Source of the DNA: Siphonodentalium dalli
Lineage: Eukaryota; Mollusca; Scaphopoda; Gadilida; Siphonodentaliidae
NCBI GenBank assembly: GCA_032622095.1
Contig: CP136067.1
Span: 52,491,899 to 52,555,898, forward strand
Length of the DNA: 64,000 bases
Direction: 5' to 3'
The notes under the pieces are model-generated. The model was not told the origin of the DNA. It did no database searches and saw only the letters and a list, made by a program, of their open reading frames with translations. Below, in pieces: positions 18,150 through 27,815 of the stretch. A program made the position numbers and the translations under genes. Within the stretch, counting starts at the first letter, position 1. Each line of letters opens with the position of its first letter.

Positions 18150-19931
18150 TTACATATATATATATATTACAATTAGGTTAAGACTCACCTGACACTTAGC
18201 ACATTTCTTGCATATATGATCCTCTTTACAGTCCTGGCAATCCTTTGTATGTAAGGGTGAATATCCTTCGGAACATTCCAATATATCGTGTTGAATGGTT
18301 TCGAAGTCGAAGAAACAGAATTTAGCTCTTTCATCATCAGTAACAGGAGGTATGGCCCTTACATAACATTCGTGTGCTCCCATTGTGTATTTGTCACACG
18401 ATCTACAAAATGTTTCTCCGCACACGTGTTGATTCGGACGTCTTTTCCGTCTCTCCATGACTTTTGTACAGTCCAAGCATTTCCACCATTTTTCGCAAGG
18501 AGCTGTCGATTCTTTCGAAGCTTGATTAATAGGTTTTGCTTTATGACGCACGAAACATTGATGAGACATACACGTCATATTACAATCTGAACAATGTTCT
18601 TTGTTTTCACTTTGTTCACATTTATCACTTTTACACACAAAACAGGTGTGTTCACAATAATGTTTTCCTTTGTGTGAATAATGTTTTAAACAATGCACAC
18701 AGAAATATACTGCGCTAAAGAATCCCGTTATGGATTGTATAGCGTGGAAATGTTCATTAGCAGTGAGATATAAATATATCACGGGTCTTTCTATACCGTC
18801 TGTAGGCGCGCTGGTAATGAATTTATTACCCAGTCTAGCACTGACGACTAGTATTGTCAAATTCAGAGTTTCCTCGAATGCTTTTAGATCTGCTAAACTG
18901 GATGGTCTGTCTGTTGATACACCTGCGATGGCACTAATTGCTTTGGCTAATTTTCCTTGCTCCGTACGTTTTTTGCACAGCAGATTTCTGTAATAATTGT
19001 GCGGTACTTTTCTGTATTCCATGATGAGTTGTAAATTATTTCTGGTTCCTCTATTCTGTGTTATTTCTAGCCATTCATCAGGACTGCAAATATTTAATTT
19101 ACACCAACATGTGGCGATAGCCCGAGCCATACACATATTGTCGGTATTTTCAATCGTAACGATCGATGTTTTATTTCTTAGATTGTCACTTTCATCATGT
19201 AAAGCCGTTATCTTCCTCCGTGCTCCGCCTTTAGGTAACTCGATGGTGCCTATATCTATGCGGAAACTTTGATTAACAGTCAGTGTTTGGTTGCTGTTCA
19301 AAACGAGTTCGATTCTGTCAATCACAGTGTTAGCATTTAACGTTTGCAACGTTTGTAACGGAACTACTATAGGGTTGTCCAAACTCTCATGGTGAATGAT
19401 AACTCTGCCAAGATCATTGTCAGCCAAATTTCCACGAGCTCTTTGAATAGTGTCCTCGAACATTGAATGTAGATTCCTGTATATGTCGATTAACTTTTTC
19501 TCTTTGTAAATTTCATCTAATTTGATCTCATATGTTCTCTGTGTTGCCAAATTGTTTCCGAAGGTTCGTTCACTCCTTTTGCGAATGCTATATCCGGTTA
19601 TTTGAATATCAGAACTGCCGGCTGTTTGATTGTCTGATTTTACAGCTCCTTCTTGATGAGGTGTCTGTTCGTCTTCTCGGTTTTGTAATCCTGATGGTCC
19701 AGCTGTACCGGGTTGTGAGTTGTTAACATCATTTTTAGGCGCATCATGTTCTCCGTATCCGATTTGGTTCGGCCATGGGTCATCTCCTGAACAAAGCGTA
19801 GATGCTTCAATAATATCTTCATCTAGTTGATAAGCTACAATAGCCTTGTCGTATTCTTCGATGTCTTGCAGAATACATTCTATTTCATAAATTTCCTCCA
19901 CTGTTAGAGGTGTCATTATTTCTTCAGCCAT
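18150..19931 (-). CDS. Protein-primed DNA polymerase B, N-terminal part
   Basis: This is a 593-residue open frame. It begins with an acidic, low-complexity leader (residues 1-110) and a middle region containing NTDNMCMARAIATCW, a pattern seen in the N-terminal extension of Polinton polymerases. A long cysteine/histidine-rich region follows (about 415-530; many C-x2-C and C-x4-H pairs) that probably binds several zinc ions. Near the end FCFFDFETIQ is exonuclease motif I, with the metal-binding D and E. This multi-domain N-terminus is usual for the family and may include the terminal-protein function (inference). The ATG at 19931 follows a TATA-like TATAAAAATATATAT some 70-80 bases upstream. 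Confidence 0.88.
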   Translation of the reverse strand: MAEEIMTPLTVEEIYEIECILQDIEEYDKAIVAYQLDEDIIEASTLCSGDDPWPNQIGYGEHDAPKNDVNNSQPGTAGPSGLQNREDEQTPHQEGAVKSDNQTAGSSDIQITGYSIRKRSERTFGNNLATQRTYEIKLDEIYKEKKLIDIYRNLHSMFEDTIQRARGNLADNDLGRVIIHHESLDNPIVVPLQTLQTLNANTVIDRIELVLNSNQTLTVNQSFRIDIGTIELPKGGARRKITALHDESDNLRNKTSIVTIENTDNMCMARAIATCWCKLNICSPDEWLEITQNRGTRNNLQLIMEYRKVPHNYYRNLLCKKRTEQGKLAKAISAIAGVSTDRPSSLADLKAFEETLNLTILVVSARLGNKFITSAPTDGIERPVIYLYLTANEHFHAIQSITGFFSAVYFCVHCLKHYSHKGKHYCEHTCFVCKSDKCEQSENKEHCSDCNMTCMSHQCFVRHKAKPINQASKESTAPCEKWWKCLDCTKVMERRKRRPNQHVCGETFCRSCDKYTMGAHECYVRAIPPVTDDERAKFCFFDFETIQHDILECSEGYSPLHTKDCQDCKEDHICKKCAKCQVSLNLIVIYIYM

Positions 19932-20175
19932 TTTTCGAGAAGTCCTGAGTAGTGATTACAACGGCGTCTATTCACTATATGGAATACAGCTTAGTCATAT
20001 ATATTTTTATACCATAAAATCCCGAACATATGTAAGCACGGATGACGTAACATTATATAAGATTATATATATGAACGTAATGTATGAATAGGCCGATAAT
20101 TGGTTTTTACGGACGAGGCAACATTAGTTGTTTAACTGGTTATTATTACGTAACCATGTGTTCCCCCAATGTGAA
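19932..20175 (-). promoter_or_regulatory. Likely promoter of the leftward polymerase gene
   Basis: On the minus strand, GGTATAAAAATATATATGAC at about 19994-20013 gives a TATA box roughly 70 bases upstream of the ATG at 19931. The rest is non-coding leader next to the right terminal repeat. It mirrors the position of the promoter at 6161-6416 beside the left repeat. Confidence 0.5.
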
Positions 20176-21309
20176 TACCTGCACATTTAACAATTGTTAT
20201 TATCTATTTCTAAACATCGAACATGTCTGAACCTATCAACTGATACAATAGCAGTGATATAATGTTACATCATCGGTGCTAACTGGAGTTTCGGCATACA
20301 AAATGATAGTAAGTGTGAATGGAGTGATAAGTGGTTATTACGTAATGTTGTTATAACAATGACACCGAAGCAATTTCTATAATTGAGTGTCTCACGACCT
20401 GACGTAATATGTATGCATGTTTTGGATAACTAATTATCGTGTTAATGCTAACAATGACACAGTTTATCAACCTTAATTGATACTAACCAGTTAAACAACT
20501 AATTCTGCTCAGACATTAAATCGATATGTTTTCTGAATGGCATATAACTGTGAACGGGGATATAATAGGATTCATTTGGTAAAGCAAGGTGTGAAAGACA
20601 CATTGTTACCCACAATGTCGTGTGTGATTACGTGTACATAATATGTTCCATCGAATATGACAATTCATTCTGGGGGGTTGTCCGCTCGTGATTCAACATA
20701 GTACATCTCAATACTTCCAATAATTCACGATAATACACACCTGTCATATACTCAATAACTTCATCTGGGATAGAGAGTGTAAAGAATAAACGCTCTTTAT
20801 TATTTATGTAAGAGTAATGGTGTCTATTTTCAGGTATGACAATTATATATGTATGAACTGCGTCCGATAAACACTGGAATGTATGCATTCATACCGATGG
20901 TCACAATGTCCAATAAAGCTATTTCTAAACATCGATTAATAATTTCATGAAAAATATTTGAACAAAAAAAATAACGAAAGATATTACGCGCAAATAATTT
21001 AACATTCGACATTTTTTAATATCGAGATTCTCAGAAACCGAAAACTCGTTATAAATTTTTTATTTAAAATTTTTTTTTAGAGAAATAATTTTGGGGGTTT
21101 TGAAATTTTTTCTTTTGGAAGTTTTGGGGTTTTGAAATTTTTTGGAAGTTTTGGGTTTTGAAATTTTTTGGAAAAATAATTTTTGGAAGTTTTGAAAAAA
21201 AATTTGGGTTTTGATATTTTGGAAGTTTTGAGAATATTTTAGTACAACCATTTTTAGACCCCAAAGATTCTATTTTTAGATGTGAAGTCAACGAGACGGC
21301 TATTCTTCT
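20176..21309 (-). repeat. Polinton right terminal inverted repeat
   Basis: This is the reverse complement of 5032-6160 with few differences, ending exactly at the CATGGA duplication. It carries the mirrored subterminal A-rich tract (on this strand T-rich, about 21065-21240), the mirrored small frame and the mirrored GAGCGTT motif (20788-20801). Confidence 0.9.
20628..20888 (-). CDS. Small open frame in right terminal repeat, unknown
   Basis: This is the 86-residue counterpart of the frame at 5453-5713, with one residue different. A 60-residue frame overlaps its start (20830-21012). No domain is recognised, and whether it is expressed is uncertain, since terminal repeats keep frames simply by staying identical. 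Confidence 0.3.
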   Translation of the reverse strand: MHTFQCLSDAVHTYIIVIPENRHHYSYINNKERLFFTLSIPDEVIEYMTGVYYRELLEVLRCTMLNHERTTPQNELSYSMEHIMYT

Positions 21310-21315
21310 CATGGA
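21310..21315. repeat. Polinton target-site duplication, right copy
   Basis: CATGGA is identical to 5026-5031. It lies directly after the terminal base of the element. Confidence 0.9.
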
Positions 21316-21970
21316 GTTTCATCGACGAACATTATCCAAGTTGCAGCTTACGCCAGCGTCTGTTTGACCAACACGAATTACACATGTACAATGTTGGTAA
21401 CTTCGCCAATGACACTGCAGGGTAAGTGCAGTTCGGAGATGAAGCTTAAAAGACAAAAAACAGCAAGAAAGTCCTCCTAACTTCATCAGCGAAAACTAGT
21501 TCGCAGCTCAACTGTCACGATTGCCTGACTAAAGCGAATCAAATGATAGGGAAACTGACTTCTCCTTTTCAAAGACGTTAACTTTTTGTAGCACTGTCAG
21601 AATTAAACGCTTATAATGCGACATCTTATCATGAAAACGGTCAGTGTCCAGGGCAAATAACTAAGTACATGTCACCGTCAAAGCCACTATAGCAATTTCC
21701 GTATCGAAAACGCACATCTCACTCGTTTGTTGCGACAAAAGTTCACATTATTCACAATCGATCAATCGTTTAAGGTTTCCAGGCAGGCTCTGAGGCAGAA
21801 TCTGGTGATTCTGACATGTTCCACCATGATCCATAGCTTATGCGGGCATGAACTTATATCGGTACGTGTACCATGATGACCAATGTGGGATTATTTAGTA
21901 TGCCTATGTACTTTAGCCTTTTCCATACCAAGTACTCGGAGACGAGAAGTTCCCTTAGGAAATGTTATGT

Positions 21971-22335
21971 TAAACAAAATTGCCTCCCCGATGACCACGC
22001 AAAACATGAACCATTTACCGATTGTTATGAACAAATATGCCAATGGTCCGGGTTGGTACCCATCAACCTAAATAATATCTGTAACATACCCTTGATAATT
22101 ATGTTCACAAGCCATGATTGTCTGTGGAGTCACATGGAGATGACCGCCCACACATACGCCATCTTTAAACATTCACTATAGAGATACCTATGCCAACGGG
22201 GGTGACAGAAAGACAGCCTGGAAGGGCTATATCACCCCCGTGCAATATACAAAATATCCGTATTTATTGTTCATTCATATGGTTGTGCTATTCATGTATG
22301 TATATTGTAAATAAACTTATCCTATCCTATCCTAA
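21971..22335 (+). mobile_element. Truncated LINE-type 3' end insertion
   Basis: This segment interrupts the dispersed repeat between GTTAAACAAA and ACGATAAATCG, which are contiguous in the left copy near 2990-3005. It ends TGTAAATAAACTT followed by three ATCCT units. A pentamer tail of this kind is the usual 3' end of several CR1/L2-like LINEs. No reverse transcriptase is present, so it is a short 5'-truncated copy or a SINE using the same tail. Confidence 0.6.
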
Positions 22336-22864
22336 CCAACGATAAATCGTTTGTTAAGCTTATTACCCGAAACTTTCCCACCAGTGAATATGAATCCTTC
22401 AGCACTTGTACTATTTCTTCACATGTCTGTCGTCTGCTCATTTTTTCTGAACAACTCTCCAAATGAACGACTATTGCAATTAATACTTGTATAACTGGAT
22501 GGGATACCACATTTAGTGTAAAACTGGCTAACGGTGTATATAGAATGGAAATTTTGAGTAATAGTCTTATAGACATAGCGATAATTCCGGAGTGATACGC
22601 AAACCACTGCAACCATAATCTCTGAAATGTGGACCCTTGGTAAGGAACTATCATAAACATTATCACACTCTCCACTAACAAAACGATGAGTTGTAGGCGA
22701 GAATAGCCGTCATAAATTCAATGGAGCCCGAGCAACATCCCAACGATATACATGTAGTGTCAATATCGTCAAGGGGAAGATTGCTGTCTCAACTGGAAAT
22801 GTGAATGATGCAATATCTCTTGTTTGGCGATGAACTGATGAGTTAAAATGAAATATATGTTACA

Positions 22865-23095
22865 CAATGGTGTATACGATACGATATCATTATGTCCGTT
22901 GAGACAATGTACTTGGTAAAAATTAAATGGTTTATACGACACGACATCAATATGTCCGTTGAGACAATGTACTTGGTAAAAAGTAAATGGTTTATACGGT
23001 ACAATACCAATATGTCCGTTGATACAATGTACTATGGTAAAAAGTAAATGGTTTATACGGTACGATATCAATATGTCCGTTGAGACAATGTACTT
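22865..23095 (+). repeat. Tandem repeat, about 62-bp unit, 4 copies
   Basis: The unit contains TGGTTTATACG, ATATGTCCGTTGAGACAATG and TACTTGGTAAAAA. The left relative at about 3735-3795 has a single unit, so the array expanded after the two copies separated. Confidence 0.75.
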
Positions 23096-23110
23096 GTCAA
23101 CAAATATATC

Positions 23111-24190
23111 AAATGCACCCAAACTTTATGGGGCTATAATCCAGGTTGTGGATATTAGATAACATAGTTTTAACCAGTTGGTCCAGTGAACAAACACGGT
23201 GCAGTGAATTAATCAGCCCACATTGATAAATGAGCTTCCGATAGCGTCACTGTGTATTCAGATACATGCGGATTCGGCGGAAATCCGTCTAAGTGGCGCT
23301 TGCAATCCACTTTCAGTACGCATTTTAGTTGCAGTTTACATCTCCCAACTTGTAAACAATTATGGAGCATATTACGAAGTAATTCTATAATTTATTTAGT
23401 CGTCGCACCAGTTAGACGAGATATTCAGTCATAGGTTTCATGGACGGAGATAGTACTTATGTTCCGTACTATTCTGAGAATGTTCTCACACTAAGCTGCA
23501 ACTCTACGAAATGTCAATAGTCGCAGACTGGAAAAGTTGTATAGATTTTATTGCTGAACGACGATAGTCCTGTCCACTAATCTACTTTTACTTATATACT
23601 TATTTTCTAGCTTGTCCGTTTTTTTGAAATTTACAAAACTTTGAGTTAATTTTTTAAACACCAAATTTCAAATATTTAAAATTGTTGTTTGAGGTTGTGT
23701 ATGGGGTACACTTTTCCCCCCAGATTTGACGTCGTCTGGTAGCTGGTTGTCAAAAGGGAAGAGGCGCCGCGCGAATGTAAAGCTCCGTGGTCCAGTTTCG
23801 GCTTTGTCTTCGCTGTCAAGATATCGAAACGAATTCGCAGCCCACCGCTCGTCTGATGAAAGTTTCACACAACATTGGCTTGGCGGAATTGATCGACCTG
23901 AATTTGTCGAATCGTACGCTGTTAAAATTTCGCGCCAAGTTGTGACATTTAAGGAAGGTCGTAATGTGACTGCTTCGCGCCACCCATGTGTTTAAAGAGT
24001 ACAAGGAATACGGGTGTCGATATATCCTGCCACGTATGTTAACCTTGATGTGCACACGAACACAGCTGGGGTTTCTCCCTTGTTCCACCCTTGGGGTGAC
24101 AATGGTGTCATGTGCCCTATGACAGAGATAATAATTTATGTAAAGTGTATTTAAACTACTTCAAAGTATAAAGCGCTATATATATGGATA
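23111..24190. other. Non-coding stretch, possible retroposon tail at its end
   Basis: No gene is supported. The last part (from about 24110) reads AGTGTATTTAAACTACTT, then AAAGCGCTATATATATGG, and runs into an (ATT)n tract. Such a tail is common at the 3' ends of invertebrate LINEs and SINEs. Confidence 0.35.
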
Positions 24191-24191
24191 G

Positions 24192-24224
24192 ATTATTATT
24201 ATTATTATTATTATTTATTATTAA
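24192..24224 (+). repeat. (ATT)n microsatellite
   Basis: About ten near-perfect ATT units follow a GCGCTATATATATGG context and probably represent the tail of a retroposed copy. Confidence 0.7.
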
Positions 24225-24289
24225 TGAAAATGCATTGTATAATAATAGTCCAGACATGTTTTCGTAAAACGGGCCTTGAAAATAGTGTT

Positions 24290-27200
24290 AACGGCATTTG
24301 TGCGGAAAAGTGGTAACTCAGGAACTTTTCCATAATTCGGATATGCTGAACCAAAGAGCCACGGTGCCAGGCTGATTTGGGTGTTCTTGATAATCGCGAT
24401 CCAAAATGGCCGCCGAAATAATCAAAATTGCTCATGCATATCGGAATTAACATAATTTTAATCAACATAGCAAAAGCGAACTGAATTTATTTATGTGATC
24501 GGTTTATTAAAAAATACGGGCTCAATCGGAAGGTCAAGGTCGCATAGAAGTCACCCGAATAGTCACCAAGAACATATATTGATACCTTCGCACCCCAAAT
24601 TCAACTTAACCCCACTCGTTTTCTTCCAAAAAGTCTCAGTTTCGGTTGTCAACAAGAAAATAATGGCCGCAGAGATTCCAGACAAGAATCACGGCGGCCA
24701 GTTTCCTTGATATACACCAGATCTCTTTGATCGATATTATAGTTAATATAATATCACATGCAGTTTTATTTAGCACTCGATTGGTTATGCTAATAATATA
24801 CAACTCTTAACAATTGCCAAAAATCCGACACCTAAATTCAATATGGCGTCCAATATGGCGGCAAATATGGCAGCCGAAATGTAAACATTATCTGCATTTT
24901 CGGCATTTCAGGACATATCGTTTGTGTCTGGAGGACAAAATGGGCATCTTATACATTTTATATATCATCTTATAGAAGAGTCATTTGCGAACACGTTAGT
25001 ACCATAATATACATTCCTGGCCAAATATTTTTGCCCGATATCACATTTTTCCACAGGCAAAAGCCGAATCGACGCCAATAACGCAATGTCTGTTTAGAAT
25101 CAGTGTGTGTTATTGCTCTTATAACTCCACCTTGCATACCTATATGTTTGTAGGAGATACCCAGGTGAGGTTCCCTGTGATGCATTGAGTTGAGGAATAT
25201 TCACCCATTTTAAAGATAGCAGCCAAAATAGCGGCCAGAAATTTGAAAATCTTAGAAGATCGCTGATTTTCTCACCAGTGAACGTTGTCACAACTTCATA
25301 CATGCTTACAGCGGTCAGTTAGAAACACTGAGACGAAATATTTTCTTTATGTCGCATCCAATAAAATGTCTCCCAAATCCAAAATGGCGCCCAAAATATC
25401 GGACAGAATTTGAAAATTTACCGAAAATCCCCCATATTCACACAATTGGGCTTTATTGTCATGACCACTCAATCCATGATTACAGTTGAGTTAGGAATAC
25501 TGAGGCAAAGTAATTACCTTACATATCATTTATAAAAAAATGGTTTCCCAATTCTAAGAAATTTCAAAACACGTCGATGTTCATGTACGTTCCTAAGATG
25601 GACGTTATTATTACGTGAATTGCACCCATGTTTGAATGTGGTAGGGAACATTGGTATTAATTATTCGTTCCAGTAAGCGACGATAATGTCCGTAACCACG
25701 GTGCGCCGAATAGTCATATTGAGAATTGCAAGATTTAGAACAACCGGAGTTGATTCGGATTTGCCACATTCATAATTATCTGGACAAGCGTCTTGCTCGT
25801 CACCTGCCTAAGCTATCATGTTCATGTCCACAAGGTATTCTACACTTCCTGGAAGAAGGGTCACAATAATCAATGTTTCAAGCAATACATATGCCGGTGT
25901 CCAGCTCACAATAATGTTCCGGAATTCTTATCCTTATTCTTGGAAAGATTCATTCATGATAGCATATGGTCTAATTCATCTGCTATATAAGGAATTTAAA
26001 CGTCATCTTGTGAGATAAACTATAAACGGTAGATGAGTATACTAGCTTTCAGAATGTCCTCTCTATATAGTAATATACGTTTTTCTCAGCTCTGGTGACC
26101 TAATGGGGACAACAATATGTACACCTGGTGATCTGCCCAATAGCTAGCCAATTCTCAATCGATGGTTCGTCAATTCACAAAGTCAGCGACCCTATTGTCG
26201 TACCTGGACAACTGTTGAGTTTCGAAGCCTAACTTACTTTTGGCGGATGCCTCTCTTCTGAGGTCGTACAATACCATAATGCATAACGCACCCACATGTC
26301 TTGACCGTGATTCTAAATAATATTTGTGAAGCCCAGTAGTCGTCTCGTCGAAGAGTTGCCAGTAGATAGCATAACACGGTGCTAGTCTGTTGCTAGTATG
26401 TGGGCAATAACCATGGTAGTGAAACCGAAATAGGATCACGAACTGCAGCTCCCCTTCATCAGGTAGGTTTCAGATAAGGCAGTATCACTCTTTGCGTTGC
26501 TTTCTTTGTGTGTTATAATTGTATTTTCACACCCGTTTTAGAAGTCGTTTTGAATGAACTGGATCGGGCGTATGAATGCCATCAGCACAATGGTGACATG
26601 TTCAACGCGAAGACCAGCTACACGAATGTTGCGTTGATGAGATTCGCAATCTTGGCGCATGTTGGCAAAATAGCACTACGTGTATTGTTTTCTCTGATGG
26701 GAGCTCTTTGGTGAGATGACCGCTGGACGTCACAAAGATTGCTTAGGATCATGATCAAGAATTGTGGGTACATTATGGTATTCTGCGGCCTTAGTAGAGA
26801 GGTATCAGCCCAAAGGATTGAGAAAGCTAGAAACATTAGAAGAACTGCCGGAGATGCCCAGGTACATCAATGCGTTTGCTGATTTTGTGAGTTGACAAAC
26901 CATTTATTGAGAAGTGGCTATCTAACTGGGAAGATCACATGCGTACAAATTGTTAGCCCCAAGAGATATGTTATGTCAGTCAGTATTCCCATATCAGTTG
27001 AACGCATGGATAGAGTTGTCATGAAAATAACACCCAAATGATGTCGATGTAAGGGATTTACTCTCATTTTTCAAAATCTGTCCACCATTTTGGATGTTGG
27101 GGACTTCCTTGTCAATAACGTTCACTGATTTTTCAATTTCTGGCCACCATTTTGACCACCGTCTTATATTTTGGTTAATTTTCCTCAACACACGTATAAA

Positions 27201-27815
27201 AGGAATCCTATGGGTATCTCCTGCACATATATATGCATGGGTGGAGTTATAATAACAATAACAGCACTGATTCGAATCAGTCATTGCGTTATTATTTTCA
27301 ATTCGGCTTTGACGGATAATACCGGCATTTGGAAAAATGATATCGGGAGAAACTAATCGGAATTAGTTATAATTATATGTAATGTTTATTATAATCCCGT
27401 CGCGTGCGTAACGACTCCTCTATAAAACGAATGTATAATATAACGCCACGATGCCCAATTTGTACATAGATACAAACGATATATGGTAAAATACCGAAAC
27501 TGTAGCACATTTTCACATTTCTGCCGCCATCTTGGTCACCATATTGGATTTTGGTGTCTGATGTTTGGTTAATTTGTAAGAGCTGAATATTAGCATAACG
27601 AATCGAGTGGAAAATAAAACCGCATGTGATATTATACAAATTATAATAGCAATTAATTCCGATATACGTGCGCAATTTCGATCATTTAGGTGGCCATTTT
27701 GTTTCTCGATTTTGAAGGTTATAATCAAGCGAAAATCGGACTGGCACCGTGGCTAATTATGTAGAGCATACCTAAGTTATGTAAAATCACCAGGGTTACC
27801 ACTTTTCCGCACAAA
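24290..27815. mobile_element. Foldback DNA element with long inverted arms
   Basis: The left end carries CATTTGTGCGGAAAAGTGGTAAC and the right end its reverse complement (27791-27813). Further inside, the segments at 24720-25090 and 27303-27640 are also inverted copies. Landmarks are CCGCATGTGATA, TTAGCATAA, CCAATATGGCGGC, GTGTCTG and TACCGGCATT. Arms are about 1 kb each around a centre of roughly 1.5-2 kb with no transposase visible. I could not define a target duplication. A solo arm of the same family is at 1842-2250. Confidence 0.6.

Larger units (their letters stand above)
5032..21309. mobile_element. Polinton/Maverick element, looks whole
   Basis: This is a 16,278-bp Polinton with a perfect 6-bp CATGGA duplication and termini that read AGAAGAATAG... 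and ...CTATTCTTCT. Each terminal inverted repeat is about 1.13 kb. It holds the expected core set: packaging ATPase, retroviral-type integrase, adenain-type protease, major and minor capsid candidates and protein-primed DNA polymerase B. It also carries PC4-like and TBP-like genes. The terminal repeats differ at only a handful of positions per kilobase, and all large frames are open. The copy therefore looks essentially whole and young on an evolutionary scale, with no break that I would call with confidence. It is treated here as a fossil insertion in the host genome. Confidence 0.95.
21440..23110 (+). repeat. Dispersed repeat, copy right of the Polinton
   Basis: It aligns in direct orientation with 2370-3820 (landmarks: AGTCCTCC.TACTT, CGCAGCTCAACTGTCACGA, AAATGATA.GGAAACTGACTT, CAATCGATCAA). 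It differs by a roughly 365-bp insertion (about 21971-22335) and by expansion of a terminal unit into a tandem array (22865-23095). No protein is recognised. Confidence 0.65.

Noticed and set aside
18288-19272. Plus-strand frames antisense to the polymerase gene
   Set aside because: They are shadows of a strongly supported minus-strand coding region.
2370-23110. Segmental duplication created by Polinton insertion
   Set aside because: The Polinton has its own 6-bp duplication, and a third relative of the repeat lies at 725-960, so the flanking copies are a dispersed repeat instead.
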